This document shows, piece by piece, positions 7,882 through 17,570 of a stretch of 64,000 nt of DNA (position 1 is its first letter; each line of letters starts with the position of its first letter). A model generated the notes under the pieces. That model was given only the letters and a program-made list of their open reading frames with translations. It ran no database searches and was not told where the DNA came from. This DNA is from Arenibacter sp. F20364. GTDB taxonomy: Bacteria; Bacteroidota; Bacteroidia; Flavobacteriales; Flavobacteriaceae. Where the stretch lies: positions 31,075 to 95,074 of the forward strand of contig NZ_JALKBD010000021.1 in assembly GCF_023015905.1 (NCBI RefSeq). Reading direction: 5' to 3'. A program made the translations under genes and the position numbers.

Positions 7882-8079
7882 AAAATGATTCCCATAAAAT
7901 TGTTCTCAAATAAAAATTGGGCCTGAAGGCATTCTAGTAAAGGCGCCCCAAGGCCATTTCCGGCATTTCTGGGAGAGGTCCAATAAAAAATGCCCTCTGG
8001 TAGTCTACCTTCTCCAAAATCTTGCTATTTTGTATCGATTTTAAGTAAAATCCGTCACCTTTAATTCGCCCGATCATTT

Positions 8080-9561
8080 ATGGATAACTATGGTTTTCTC
8101 TCAATCTTACCTCCCGTAATCGCTATTATTCTGGCACTCAGAACAAAACAAGTTTATATAGCCCTTCTTTTTGGAATTTGGTTTTCCTGGATCATCATCA
8201 ACGACTTTAATTTTCTCACCGGTACCCTTGCCGCCATTGAAGGCTTGGTGGATGTTTTTAAATCTCCCGGCAATACCAGGACCATCATGTTCAGTGCCCT
8301 GGTAGGGGCCTTATTGTTGTTTATACAGTATTCCAAAGGGGTGGAGGGTTTTATAAACGAGCTTAATAAGGTAATAGCCTATTTCGAAAAAAAACAAAGT
8401 GGCTACAGTAGGGTAGTAGTACAACTCATGGCCATGTTTACTGGAATTTTATTGTTTGTAGAGACGAGTATTAGTTCCTTAACGGTAGGAACATTGTACC
8501 GCCCAGTTTTTGATAAATTGAAGATTCCCAGAGAAAAATTGGCCTATATAGCGGACTCCAGTTCGGCCCCGTCCTCCATATTGATTCCCTTTAATGCATG
8601 GGGGGCCTTTATCATGGGCTTATTGCTTACCCAGGGCATAGAAAATCCTTTCAGCACCATGCTTTCTTCCATAGCCTATAATTTTTACCCCATACTGGCC
8701 ATAGCCATTGTTTTTGTGGTTATAGTTACCAAAAAAGATATTGGATCAATGGCGAAAGCGGAAAAACGGGCCAGGGAAACAGGGAAATTGCTAAGCGACA
8801 CTGCTCAGCCTATGTTGTCCAGTGAAGTAACCTCTTATGGGGCCAAAGAAGGTATCAAGGCCAAGGCTTATAATATGATAGTGCCCCTGGCGACCATGGT
8901 ATTCATGATGCCGATTAATTTGGCCTATACGGGTTGGGATGCCGTGGAGGACGCGGGCTCTTTTACGGACCATCTTTTTAAGGCCATTGGCCAAGGTTCC
9001 GGTTCCTCCTCCGTACTATACGCCGTACTCACGGCTATTTTGGTCGCTATGGTGATGTACAGGTCCCAAAAAATCATGAAGACCAAAGAAATGATAGATC
9101 TAGTGCTGAAAGGAATTAGTGAATTGATGCCCCTGGCCTTGTTGATGCTGTTGGCCTTTGCCATTGGGGACGCCTGTAATGCCTTGGGAACAGGGCAGTT
9201 CGTGGCCAATTGGTCCAAAGACTGGTTGTCGCCCGCCTTTTTACCGGCTGTAATTTTTGTGATCAGCTCCTTTATTGCCTTTTCCACAGGGACTTCTTGG
9301 GGGACTTTTGCCATAATGATGGCGATTGCCATACCCATGGCCGAAATTCATGGGGCACCTTTGGCTTTGGTGGTGGCGGCGACGTTGGGCGGCGGAGTCT
9401 TTGGGGATCACTGTTCTCCCATTTCCGATACTTCCATTATTTCCTCCATGGCCTCTGCCAGTGACCATATAGATCATGTTAATACCCAGTTGCCCTATGC
9501 CCTGATCGGTGGCCTAATTACTGTAACTCTTTACGTAATTTTAGGGCTAATTATGATATAG
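8080..9561 (+). CDS. NhaC-family Na+/H+ antiporter
   Basis: 493 residues with about a dozen membrane helices. Motifs of the NhaC/CitM-like antiporter family are present: ADSSSAPSSILIPFNAWGAF near the middle, STGTSWGTFAIM, and GDHCSPISDTSIISS near the end, where the acidic and polar residues form the ion path. It would exchange external protons for internal sodium at the inner membrane, suiting a marine habit. Start chosen at the ATG beginning MDNYGFLSILPPVIA. era follows 48 bases later with its own promoter. No regulator is adjacent. Substrate choice between Na+ and another cation cannot be read from sequence. Confidence 0.88.
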   Translation: MDNYGFLSILPPVIAIILALRTKQVYIALLFGIWFSWIIINDFNFLTGTLAAIEGLVDVFKSPGNTRTIMFSALVGALLLFIQYSKGVEGFINELNKVIAYFEKKQSGYSRVVVQLMAMFTGILLFVETSISSLTVGTLYRPVFDKLKIPREKLAYIADSSSAPSSILIPFNAWGAFIMGLLLTQGIENPFSTMLSSIAYNFYPILAIAIVFVVIVTKKDIGSMAKAEKRARETGKLLSDTAQPMLSSEVTSYGAKEGIKAKAYNMIVPLATMVFMMPINLAYTGWDAVEDAGSFTDHLFKAIGQGSGSSSVLYAVLTAILVAMVMYRSQKIMKTKEMIDLVLKGISELMPLALLMLLAFAIGDACNALGTGQFVANWSKDWLSPAFLPAVIFVISSFIAFSTGTSWGTFAIMMAIAIPMAEIHGAPLALVVAATLGGGVFGDHCSPISDTSIISSMASASDHIDHVNTQLPYALIGGLITVTLYVILGLIMI

Positions 9562-9576
9562 CTGGAAGGATTCCAC

Positions 9577-9584
9577 TACCTTTG
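9577..9584 (+). promoter_or_regulatory. Promoter -7 element of era
   Basis: TACCTTTG matches the Bacteroidota -7 consensus TANNTTTG and lies 26 bases before the era start codon. No clear TTG -33 element is seen at the right distance. Confidence 0.55.
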
Positions 9585-9609
9585 CACCTATTAAAGTTAA
9601 AAAGGGAAG

Positions 9610-10494
9610 ATGTCGCATAAAGCCGGTTTTGTAAATATTATAGGAAATCCCAATGTGGGGAAATCCACGCTCATGAATGCCTTTGTTGGGGAAAAATTAT
9701 CTATTATTACCTCTAAGGCACAAACTACCCGGCACCGAATTTTGGGCATCGTCAACGGGGACGATTTTCAAGTGGTACTTTCCGATACCCCAGGGATTAT
9801 TAAACCCGCCTATGAATTGCAGTCGTCCATGATGGACTTTGTAAAGTCGGCCTTTGAAGATGCCGATGTGCTGCTATATATGGTAGAGATTGGGGAAAAG
9901 GCTTTAAAGGACGAACGCTTTTTTGAAAAAATTAAAAACAGTACCATTCCCGTTTTGCTTCTGTTGAACAAAATTGATGTTTCGGAACAGGGCATATTGG
10001 AGGAAGAGGTACAATACTGGCAGGAACAATTGCCAACAGCTGAAATACATCCCATATCCGCCCTTCAGAATTTTAATGTGAAGGAAGTCTTTTTACGGAT
10101 TTTGGAATTATTGCCGGAAGCCCCTCCTTATTATCCCAAGGACCAGTTAACGGATAAGCCGGAACGCTTTTTTGTAAACGAAACCATTAGGGAGAAAATC
10201 CTTCAATTTTATAAAAAGGAAATTCCATACTCAGTGGAGATCGATACCGAGGAATTTTTTGAGGATGAAGACATTATCCGAATGCGGTCCGTTATCATGG
10301 TGGAACGCGATTCCCAAAAAGGAATCATAATAGGACATAAGGGAAGTGCCCTTAAAAGGGTAGGGGTGGAAGCCCGTAAGGACTTGGAAAAATTCTTCGA
10401 CAAACAGGTGCATTTGGAACTCTATGTTAAGGTAAACAAGAATTGGAGAAGTGATCCCAATCAGTTGAAGCGCTTCGGCTACAATCAGGGTTAG
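9610..10494 (+). CDS. era: GTPase Era
   Basis: 294 residues, the usual length. The N-terminal GTPase domain carries GNPNVGKST (P loop), the switch region AQTTRHRILGI, DTPG and LLNKID. The C-terminal KH RNA-binding domain contains IIIGHKGSALKRVG followed by EARKDLEKFFDKQVHLELYVKV. Era binds 16S rRNA 3' ends and guides 30S assembly and membrane-linked cell-cycle control. Start at ATG 9610 follows an A/G-rich stretch (AAAAAGGGAAG). It stands alone downstream of the NhaC gene, and the second essential GTPase gene der is only 2.6 kb away. Confidence 0.97.
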   Translation: MSHKAGFVNIIGNPNVGKSTLMNAFVGEKLSIITSKAQTTRHRILGIVNGDDFQVVLSDTPGIIKPAYELQSSMMDFVKSAFEDADVLLYMVEIGEKALKDERFFEKIKNSTIPVLLLLNKIDVSEQGILEEEVQYWQEQLPTAEIHPISALQNFNVKEVFLRILELLPEAPPYYPKDQLTDKPERFFVNETIREKILQFYKKEIPYSVEIDTEEFFEDEDIIRMRSVIMVERDSQKGIIIGHKGSALKRVGVEARKDLEKFFDKQVHLELYVKVNKNWRSDPNQLKRFGYNQG

Positions 10495-10837
10495 AATTTT
10501 AACGAGCTAAGTTTCCCTTGGTTTTTGTAGGTTTCATTTTTAAAAGCATAGGTTGAGCAACTGTTGCCTTGTTATGCGTTAGCCCTGCCTGCTGATGGCA
10601 AGGAGCGGTGGCATCCCCGCAGCAAGGCCAGGGATGTAATCAAGAGCCCGACCGACCTAGGAGGAAACGCCCAAATAAATGGACGAGACCATAAGTACTG
10701 TAAAAGTGGTGTTGCCGGCCGTTTATTTTCTTTATCCTTAACATTTAGGTTAGATCCTTAACAATTAGTTATTATTTATTTTACGCTTAGCTTATAGCCG
10801 GTTTACATCTTTGGTTTTAAATAAATAACCAAAGAAA
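10495..10837. other. Intergenic region with a GC-rich, structured-looking block
   Basis: 343 bases without a believable gene. From about 10565 to 10670 the sequence is much richer in G and C than its surroundings, with complementary pieces such as GATGGCAAGGAGCGG and CCGCAGCAAGGCC. From memory, similar blocks recur in flavobacterial intergenic DNA, often mistaken for small ORFs. I cannot tell whether it is a repeat, a pseudogene relic or a structured RNA. The last 80 bases are the AT-rich leader of the next gene. Confidence 0.4.
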
Positions 10838-12370
10838 ATGAAAAAATCACTTTTAACGTTTATCGTAGGTGGAATGCTGTTCACCTCATGTATTAAAGAT
10901 CATATCGGCCATGGTGGTGGCGGTAATGATGATGACAATGTAGATGTTTCAACCCTGACCTTCGCAAAAATCGGCGGCTTCACCAATGGCGCCGGAGAAG
11001 AAGGTTTTGCTGAAATCAGTGCCTTTGATCCCAAGACCAACAAATTATTTGTAGTAAACCCTGTAGAGACCGAAGTTTCTGTATGGGATATTACATCACC
11101 TTCATTATCCGTTAAATTAACCTCAATTTCATTGGCCGGCACCCCCAACAGTGTTGCCGTACACGATGGGGTTTTGGCCGTGGCCGTGGAAAATGCCAAC
11201 AAGCAAATGAATGGTACCATACAGACCTATAACACCGAATCACAAACTTTGATGCATACCTATAATGTAGGTGCTTTGCCAGATATGGTAACTTTTAGTC
11301 CCAATGGGAAATTTATTATTTCTGCCAACGAAGGGGAGCCTAACGATGATTATACGGTTGACCCTGAGGGATCAGTATCTGTAGTGGATGTTCAGAAAAA
11401 TGAAGTGAATACCTTATTTTTTACCAACTGTGATGCCGCTTCCATTGGAAATAATTTTAGGGTTTTCGGTCCCAATGCCAGCGCCGCACAAGATATTGAG
11501 CCAGAATATGTAGCGATTTCGGACGACAGTAAGTATGCCTATGTTTCCCTTCAGGAAAACAATGGGATGGCAGTAGTAGATTTAAAGGCAATGACCATTT
11601 CCAATGTGTTTGGCTTGGGGGTAAAGGATCATTCCTTGCCTGAAAACAAGTTGGATGCCAGCAATGAGGATGGTATCGTAGGGAATTTTCAGAACTGGCC
11701 AGTTTTAGGATTTTTTATGCCCGATGCCATTACTTATACGGAACTTAACGGTATTGGGTATATAATCTCAGCAAATGAAGGGGATTCCAGGGATTACGAT
11801 GGCTATTCGGAAGAGGAAAGGGTAAAGGATCTAATCCTGGACCCAACAGTATTTCCAAATGCTGCGGATCTACAAATGGATGAGAATATTGGGCGATTAA
11901 AAACTACAACTGCCAATGGGGATACCGATGGTGATGGGGATTTTGATGAAATATATGCCTATGGGGCAAGGTCCTTTAGTATTTGGTCCACTTCTGGTGA
12001 TTTGGTATATGACAGTGCCGATGAAATTGGAAGAAAAACTTTGGAAGTAAATCCGGCTTATTTCAATGCCGACGAGGGCGAAGCCGATGGTAGAAGTGAT
12101 GATAAAGGTGCCGAACCAGAATCTGTAACTACTTTAAAGGTAGGTGAATCTACCCTGCTATTTGTTGGTTTGGAACGTTCAGGCGGAGTTTTGGTATATG
12201 ATATCACCAACCCTAACAGTCCGGAATACGTAAATTGGTTGTTCGATGCCATGGATGTTGCTCCAGAAGGTTTGTTGGCTGTTTCCAAGGAAGATAGTCC
12301 TACCGGAAATGCCTTGGTGGTAGTGACCAATGAGGTCTCCAATACTATAGCGTTCTATGAAATTAAATAG
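10838..12370 (+). CDS. Choice-of-anchor I family lipoprotein (beta-propeller)
   Basis: 510 residues with a lipoprotein signal ending MLFTSC (Cys about 17), followed by a Gly/Asp linker (HGGGGNDDDN). The rest is a beta-propeller of the type known from choice-of-anchor I proteins: NKLFVVNPVETEVSVWDI, GTPNSVAVHDGVLAVAVE, FSPNGKFIISANEGEPNDDY, YAYVSLQENNGMAVVDL and IGYIISANEGDSRDYDGY. An Asp-rich calcium-loop-like segment (DTDGDGDFDE) lies near residue 370. It is a cell-surface or periplasmic protein of unknown activity; relatives are sometimes fused to phosphatase-like modules. It stands alone and ends at a strong terminator. Confidence 0.85.
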   Translation: MKKSLLTFIVGGMLFTSCIKDHIGHGGGGNDDDNVDVSTLTFAKIGGFTNGAGEEGFAEISAFDPKTNKLFVVNPVETEVSVWDITSPSLSVKLTSISLAGTPNSVAVHDGVLAVAVENANKQMNGTIQTYNTESQTLMHTYNVGALPDMVTFSPNGKFIISANEGEPNDDYTVDPEGSVSVVDVQKNEVNTLFFTNCDAASIGNNFRVFGPNASAAQDIEPEYVAISDDSKYAYVSLQENNGMAVVDLKAMTISNVFGLGVKDHSLPENKLDASNEDGIVGNFQNWPVLGFFMPDAITYTELNGIGYIISANEGDSRDYDGYSEEERVKDLILDPTVFPNAADLQMDENIGRLKTTTANGDTDGDGDFDEIYAYGARSFSIWSTSGDLVYDSADEIGRKTLEVNPAYFNADEGEADGRSDDKGAEPESVTTLKVGESTLLFVGLERSGGVLVYDITNPNSPEYVNWLFDAMDVAPEGLLAVSKEDSPTGNALVVVTNEVSNTIAFYEIK

Positions 12371-12392
12371 CACATAAATTTTTAATGAAACT

Positions 12393-12427
12393 AATCCCTG
12401 GGCATCTTGATGTCTAGGGATTTTTTT
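12393..12427 (+). terminator. Terminator of the choice-of-anchor I gene
   Basis: A 13-bp stem (AATCCCTGGGCAT with ATGTCTAGGGATT, two G-T pairs, loop CTTG) runs into seven T residues, 23 bases after the stop codon. Confidence 0.85.
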
Positions 12428-12431
12428 ATTT

Positions 12432-12498
12432 CTAGCATCTAGCATCTAGCATCTAGCATCTAGCATCTAGCATCTAGCATCTAGCATCTAGCATCTAG
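12432..12498. repeat. Perfect 7-bp tandem repeat, CTAGCAT x 9.6
   Basis: Nine perfect copies of CTAGCAT plus a partial CTAG lie between two convergent genes, directly after the terminator. Copy-number change would be expected by strand slippage. It does not sit in a promoter or reading frame, so no phase-variable output is obvious. Confidence 0.97.
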
Positions 12499-12518
12499 TC
12501 TTGTCCCCAATGCCTATC

Positions 12519-13022
12519 CTACAGATCGTTATCAACCTTGGTATGCTGTAACATAAACTCATGCAGTTGATGCATTTGGGGCTTACCTTTTTTTCTTCCT
12601 ATCCTACCAAATACGTAAAGAACTATCCATGTTACGATCATTAAGGCCATTAACCCGATCTGAAGGCCTATTTCTTTGCCCAGGGCTTTATTGGAATAGG
12701 CCCAAATCCCAAAAATGATAAATAAGGTGGCAACTCCAAAATGGATGAACATAAAAAACGTCCATAAAGTAGGGTTGGGGCCGAACAATCCATAAATGGT
12801 ACTATCGCCCTCTTCCTGGTCTACCACCTCAATTTGCAGTTGGGGCGACCAAAAATGGGATTCCGCCTTATTGAATTTTATAAAAACATGATGATCCGAT
12901 ATTTTTACGATAAAAGGAGGTTTGTCCGCCTTTTGGAATAATTCTAAAATGGGTTTTGCGGGACCGTTTGCTTTAATTTGGAACCTTGGTCGTAGAACAA
13001 TTTCGTTGGGTAATGCTTTCAA
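12519..13022 (-). CDS. Small membrane protein of unknown function
   Basis: The believable protein is about 167 residues from a TTG at 13022 (Leu-Lys-Ala-Leu-Pro read as fMet). The open frame continues upstream but would overlap the start and promoter of der, so the longer version is unlikely. An N-terminal soluble part (about 1-85, RPRFQIKANGPAKPILELFQK, HHVFIKFNKAESHFWSPQL) is followed by two membrane helices (about 92-116 and 125-146) and a charged tail (RIGRKKGKPQMHQLHEF). I do not recognise a family. It is convergent with the choice-of-anchor gene and divergent from der. The start codon is uncertain. Confidence 0.7.
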   Translation of the reverse strand: MKALPNEIVLRPRFQIKANGPAKPILELFQKADKPPFIVKISDHHVFIKFNKAESHFWSPQLQIEVVDQEEGDSTIYGLFGPNPTLWTFFMFIHFGVATLFIIFGIWAYSNKALGKEIGLQIGLMALMIVTWIVLYVFGRIGRKKGKPQMHQLHEFMLQHTKVDNDL

Positions 13023-13078
13023 ACTAGTTGGCTGATAATTAGGATAAAAGATACTGTTTTTTCTTCGGATATAAATAG

Positions 13079-13086
13079 TACTTTTG
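13079..13086 (+). promoter_or_regulatory. Promoter -7 element of der
   Basis: TACTTTTG fits TANNTTTG and lies 15 bases before the ATG at 13102. This supports that start over the in-frame ATG at 13084, which lies inside the promoter element. Confidence 0.65.
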
Positions 13087-13101
13087 CAGCAAATTAAAAG
13101 T

Positions 13102-14406
13102 ATGAGTGCTATAGTAGCCATTGTAGGAAGACCTAATGTAGGCAAATCAACTTTCTTTAATAGATTAATTCAAAGGAGAGAGGCCATTGTTGATGCCGTG
13201 AGTGGGGTTACGCGCGACCGTCATTACGGAAAGAGCGATTGGAACGGAGTGGAGTTTTCTTTGATAGACACCGGTGGATATGTATTGGGGAGCGATGATG
13301 TTTTTGAAAAGGAAATAGATAAGCAGGTAGAGTTGGCCATTGAAGAGGCCGATGCTATCATCTTTATGGTAGATGTGGAATCTGGAGTGACCGGAATGGA
13401 TGAGGACGTGGCCAATTTGTTGAGACGTGTTAATAAGCCGGTTTTCTTGGTAGTCAATAAAGTGGATAACAGTAAAAGAGCTGAAGATGCCGTGGAATTC
13501 TATTCCTTGGGCCTAGGTGAATATTATACCATTGCCAGTATTAATGGTAGTGGTACCGGAGATCTTTTGGACGACCTGGTAAAAGTGTTGCCGGAAAAGG
13601 AAAAGGAGAAGGACGATCTGCCACGTTTTGCAGTGGTGGGAAGGCCCAATGCGGGAAAATCATCTTTTATAAATGCCCTTATTGGGGAAGAAAGATATAT
13701 CGTTACCGACATTGCCGGTACCACAAGAGATAGTATAGATACCAAATACAATAGATTTGGTTTTGAATTTAATCTGGTAGATACCGCTGGGATCCGGCGA
13801 AAGGCCAAGGTAAAGGAAGATTTGGAGTTCTATTCGGTCATGAGGTCCGTTAGGGCCATTGAACATTCGGATGTCTGTATTCTTATGTTGGATGCCACCC
13901 GTGGTTTTGATGGGCAGGTAGAAAATATCTTCTGGTTGGCACAACGCAACAACAAGGGGATAGTGATCTTGGTAAACAAATGGGATCTGGTAGAGGATAA
14001 GGAGACCAATACCATTAAGCAATACACCCAAAAAATTAAGGAGGCCATAGCGCCCTTTACCGATGTGCCCATTATTTTTATCTCCGTTTTAACGAAACAG
14101 CGCATTTTTAAGGCCATTGAAACAGCAGTTCAGGTTTATGAAAATAGATCCAAAAAGGTAGTGACCAGAAAACTGAACGATATTATGTTGCCCATAATAG
14201 AAAACTATCCTCCGCCGGCCTATAAGGACAAGTATGTAAAGATTAAATTCTGCACCCAATTACCAACACCCTACCCACAGTTTGCTTTTTTCTGTAATCT
14301 TCCTCAATATGTAAGGGAGCCGTATAAGCGCTTTTTGGAGAATAAATTAAGGGAGAATTTCGATTTTACAGGGGTGCCGGTTACGGTATTTATGAGAAAG
14401 AAATAA
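13102..14406 (+). CDS. der: Ribosome-assembly GTPase Der (EngA)
   Basis: 434 residues with the tandem pair of GTPase domains unique to Der. Domain 1 (about 1-165) has [11 protein letters not shown], the DTGG motif and VNKVD; domain 2 (about 175-350) has [14 protein letters not shown] and VNKWD. The C-terminal KH-like domain (about 350-434) ends in [10 protein letters not shown]. Der is required for 50S subunit maturation. Start placed at ATG 13102 ([12 protein letters not shown]), because the upstream ATG overlaps the -7 promoter element. It is transcribed alone and ends at a terminator. Confidence 0.97.
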   Translation: MSAIVAIVGRPNVGKSTFFNRLIQRREAIVDAVSGVTRDRHYGKSDWNGVEFSLIDTGGYVLGSDDVFEKEIDKQVELAIEEADAIIFMVDVESGVTGMDEDVANLLRRVNKPVFLVVNKVDNSKRAEDAVEFYSLGLGEYYTIASINGSGTGDLLDDLVKVLPEKEKEKDDLPRFAVVGRPNAGKSSFINALIGEERYIVTDIAGTTRDSIDTKYNRFGFEFNLVDTAGIRRKAKVKEDLEFYSVMRSVRAIEHSDVCILMLDATRGFDGQVENIFWLAQRNNKGIVILVNKWDLVEDKETNTIKQYTQKIKEAIAPFTDVPIIFISVLTKQRIFKAIETAVQVYENRSKKVVTRKLNDIMLPIIENYPPPAYKDKYVKIKFCTQLPTPYPQFAFFCNLPQYVREPYKRFLENKLRENFDFTGVPVTVFMRKK

Positions 14407-14467
14407 ATATCCTATTGAAACCGGGATTTTTATTTTAACCAAGGTTTTCCCTATGGTTGTGATTCGC

Positions 14468-14498
14468 ACCTGTCCGTTCGTTAGACAGGTTTTTTTTG
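14468..14498 (+). terminator. Terminator of der
   Basis: Stem ACCTGTC / GACAGGT with a nine-base loop, followed by eight or nine T residues, about 60 bases after the der stop codon. The next 180 bases hold no gene. Confidence 0.8.
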
Positions 14499-14680
14499 TG
14501 AATTCCTCCTTCCTATGCCGGTAGGCAGGGTCGGAACTGTCTTTTTTGGCAGCTCCGCGTGAGATAAAATACAATATTTCGATTTTTGGCCCCTTTGGTC
14601 AAAATACATCCCAAAAAAATCGCTATGGCTTACATTGGAACAACCATTTTCAATTAGGGTCTTAAAGTTCTGTTAAGCAT

Positions 14681-14711
14681 TTGGGCCTTAGTAGGTCAAG
14701 GGTTATTTTTG
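14681..14711 (+). promoter_or_regulatory. Promoter of the outer-membrane barrel gene
   Basis: TTG (14681-14683), a 20-base spacer, and TATTTTTG (14704-14711) form a complete Bacteroidota promoter. Transcription would start near 14718, downstream of the first in-frame ATG (14709), so translation must begin at 14754. The remaining intergenic DNA between der and this gene shows nothing else I can support. Confidence 0.75.
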
Positions 14712-14753
14712 GGGACTTACCATACAACCAAAAATCCAAGACCGTATTGCCAA

Positions 14754-17516
14754 ATGAAGAAATTTCAATTTTCTATTCTTTTTTCCATTTTATTTTTTAG
14801 CCTTTCTTTTTCCCAGGATTTTGTGTTGAGCGGGACCATTGTAGATGCCATGACCAAGGCACCATTGGAAGCCTCCACAGTTTATGCGGAATCTATAAAG
14901 GATAGTACTTTGGTCTCCTTTACGGTATCTGACCAAAAAGGGGCTTTTGAACTGGAGGGGGATACCAGTCTTAAAGAGGTAAATGTATTCTTCTCCTACA
15001 ATGGGTACAAACCACATTATTTAAAAGTTAAGCTAGAGGCCCAGGTAGATTTGGGGAATGTGCAATTGGAGGAACAAGCCCAGGAATTGGATGCTGTTCT
15101 TGTTGTGGGCGATAGGGTGCCGATCACCATAAAAAAAGACACCTTGGAATTCAATGCGGATTCCTTTAAAACAAAGCCAGATGCCTCTGTAGAGGATGTA
15201 CTGAAGAAGTTGCCTGGGGTTGAGGTGGATAGTGACGGTAAGATTACCGTGAACGGCAAGGAAGTAGACCAAGTGCTGGTAAACGGACAGGTTTTTTTTA
15301 GTAACGACCCCAAGGTAGCAACCAAAAGCTTGCCCAAGGACATTATAAGCAAGATCCAGATTATGGATACCAAAACCAAAACCGAGGAGTTTACAGGGGA
15401 AGCTGGGGATGGTGAAAATAAGACCATTAATCTAACTATAAAGGAGGATAAAAATAAAGGCTATTTGGGAAGAATGGCTGCAGGTTATGGTACCGATGAA
15501 AGATATCAGTTAAACGGACTGCTCAATTACTTTAGCGATAAGAAGCGGGTAAGTTTTATTGCTAGCTCTAATAATATTAATAATTCAGGATTTTCTTTTG
15601 ATGAGATCTATGATATGGTAGGAAATACCAGTGGGGGTTATTCGGGAGCCCGGGAATCCGGTTTAATCAATAATTTTGGTAATGGAATAACCACTTCATC
15701 CAATTTAGGGACCAGTTATGCCGATTCGGAAAAGGGGGAATATAAGATCGATGCGAACTACTTTTTTGGATATAGCGATTCCTATAATGACCAAAGAACA
15801 AGTAGGGAAAACATCTTGCCCGATAGTAGGTATTTTACCGACAATGTATCCAATTTTGAGGGTTCTACCAATTCCAACCGAGGGGCGGCAAATATAGACT
15901 ATGACGTGGATGAAACCCTTCGGGTTACCGTTGAGCCTTCCATGAGCATCAATAGGACCAATTCCGTCAATAGTAATAACAGGATTTCCACGGATGAAAA
16001 TGGGGATTTGATCAACAGAAATGATAGGACAACAGTCAGTGACGGACATCAAAGAAATTTTTCCAACCGTTTTGGGATTATGAAAAAGCTGGATACCATT
16101 GGTAAAATGGTCAGCTTTAATTTTTCCAATGACAATTCTGAAAATGTAAATACGACAAATCTAAATTCTATCAGGGAGATATTTGGAGATGACCCAAGTG
16201 TAGAAAACTTGGATCAACTTTCGGAGATAGACAATAAAAGAAATTCCTATGAATTGGAGGTGGAATATAGACAGCCTTTGACCAGCAAGCTGTTTTTGGA
16301 ATTTGGTTATGAATATAGAAACGACCAAAGGGACAATGCCAAGGAAGTAATGGATTTTGATACCAATACTAATGGTTATACCGATTTTAATACTGCCTTG
16401 AGTTCTGATTTTACCTTCGGGAATGTGCAACAGTCACCATCTTTTGGGGTGCGTAGTAATGGAGAAAAATTGAATATTAGGGCCGATGCCTCCTATGTGA
16501 TGACGGAACTTAAAAATGAAGACTTTCTTCAGAATACTTCTTTTTCCAATTCTTATAAGAATTTATTGTTCAGAACTAGAGTGAGGTATAATTTAGGTAA
16601 GAACAAACGTATTTACCTTAGGTATAACTCCAGTCTAAATGTGCCATCTGTAAATCAATTACAACCTGTGCCCAATATCAACGATCCTTTGAATGTGGTA
16701 ATAGGGAATCCCAATCTGTTGCCGAGTATTAACCATGGTGTTGATTTTAATTACAATAATTATAATTGGAAGGATAGAACCGGAATTTTTCTTTATACCG
16801 GATTCGATATCCGCAAGGATAGGGTGTCCGCCATCTCCACAACGGACGATAATTTTTTAAGAACCACCCGTTATACCAATGTCGATGGCAATTATAGTGG
16901 ATACGGGGGTATTGGGTATTCCAAGCAAATAAAGAAAGACAGTCTCTATACCCTTAAATTCAACGTAAGGCCAAGATTGAGCTACGGAAGGCAGGTAAGT
17001 TTCACCAATGGCGTGGAATTAAAGGCAAAAAGTTTTGATGTTACGCCTTATGTTTCCACAACCTATAATTATAAGGAACAGATAGAGATTGAACCCGGAT
17101 ATGGAATAGGCTTTAACAATACCACCTATAATTTGGAAAGTGTAGAAGATATAAAATTCACCTCCCAGAATGCCAGTCTAAGGGTTACGACCTACTGGCC
17201 CAAAAATTTAATATGGGGCAATGATCTTAAATACAGTTACAATGGCAATGTGGGGCCAGGATTTAGAAAGGATGCCCTTTTTTGGAATATGAGTCTCGGA
17301 CTTCAGATGCTGCAGGATAAAGGGACCCTTAAGGTGTTGGCTTATGATTTGTTGGATCAGAACATCAATACCCGAAGAACAACCGGGGAAGATTTTATTC
17401 AGGATTTTCAAGGTACCGTACTACAACAGTATTTTATGGCGAGCTTTACGTATAAGTTCGATCAGTTTGGAGGTAAAAAACCTGATATTGGAGGTAGAAG
17501 AGGTCGTTACAATTAA
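14754..17516 (+). CDS. Outer membrane beta-barrel protein with carboxypeptidase-like N-terminal domain (TonB-receptor-like)
   Basis: 920 residues from the ATG at 14754 (MKKFQFSILFSIL), which starts a clear signal peptide ending LSFSQ. A carboxypeptidase-D regulatory-like domain (about 22-105) is followed by a plug-like segment (LEEVLKKLPGVEVD-type pattern at about 150-185: VEDVLKKLPGVEVDSDGKIT, with NGKEVDQVLVNG). A long barrel rich in aromatic-Asn alternation fills about 240-900, in the style of OMP_b-brl_3 proteins. The tail GGRRGRYN is basic. Such proteins are numerous in flavobacteria and their cargo is usually unknown. No SusD partner is adjacent, so it works alone or with a distant partner. 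The longer reading from 14709 is rejected on promoter position. Confidence 0.85.
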   Translation: MKKFQFSILFSILFFSLSFSQDFVLSGTIVDAMTKAPLEASTVYAESIKDSTLVSFTVSDQKGAFELEGDTSLKEVNVFFSYNGYKPHYLKVKLEAQVDLGNVQLEEQAQELDAVLVVGDRVPITIKKDTLEFNADSFKTKPDASVEDVLKKLPGVEVDSDGKITVNGKEVDQVLVNGQVFFSNDPKVATKSLPKDIISKIQIMDTKTKTEEFTGEAGDGENKTINLTIKEDKNKGYLGRMAAGYGTDERYQLNGLLNYFSDKKRVSFIASSNNINNSGFSFDEIYDMVGNTSGGYSGARESGLINNFGNGITTSSNLGTSYADSEKGEYKIDANYFFGYSDSYNDQRTSRENILPDSRYFTDNVSNFEGSTNSNRGAANIDYDVDETLRVTVEPSMSINRTNSVNSNNRISTDENGDLINRNDRTTVSDGHQRNFSNRFGIMKKLDTIGKMVSFNFSNDNSENVNTTNLNSIREIFGDDPSVENLDQLSEIDNKRNSYELEVEYRQPLTSKLFLEFGYEYRNDQRDNAKEVMDFDTNTNGYTDFNTALSSDFTFGNVQQSPSFGVRSNGEKLNIRADASYVMTELKNEDFLQNTSFSNSYKNLLFRTRVRYNLGKNKRIYLRYNSSLNVPSVNQLQPVPNINDPLNVVIGNPNLLPSINHGVDFNYNNYNWKDRTGIFLYTGFDIRKDRVSAISTTDDNFLRTTRYTNVDGNYSGYGGIGYSKQIKKDSLYTLKFNVRPRLSYGRQVSFTNGVELKAKSFDVTPYVSTTYNYKEQIEIEPGYGIGFNNTTYNLESVEDIKFTSQNASLRVTTYWPKNLIWGNDLKYSYNGNVGPGFRKDALFWNMSLGLQMLQDKGTLKVLAYDLLDQNINTRRTTGEDFIQDFQGTVLQQYFMASFTYKFDQFGGKKPDIGGRRGRYN

Positions 17517-17570
17517 TGTTATTGTTTGAGGTGTTTCGGTTTTCCAGGGTTTTTGATTTGATGGTTTATT

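Noticed and set aside
7578..7909. Three overlapping minus-strand frames (up to 105 residues) in the tRNA fragment region
   Set aside because: They translate the tRNA fragment, its terminator and the paired repeats in several frames. Composition is unlike a protein and no promoter or ribosome-binding site is present.
10564..10761. 65-residue frame in the era downstream region
   Set aside because: It lies wholly in the GC-rich non-coding block, has no family resemblance and no start signals.
13023..13145. Longer N-terminus for the membrane protein gene at 12519
   Set aside because: It would run through the der promoter and into der on the opposite strand, and the added residues are not protein-like. 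A TTG at 13022 is preferred.
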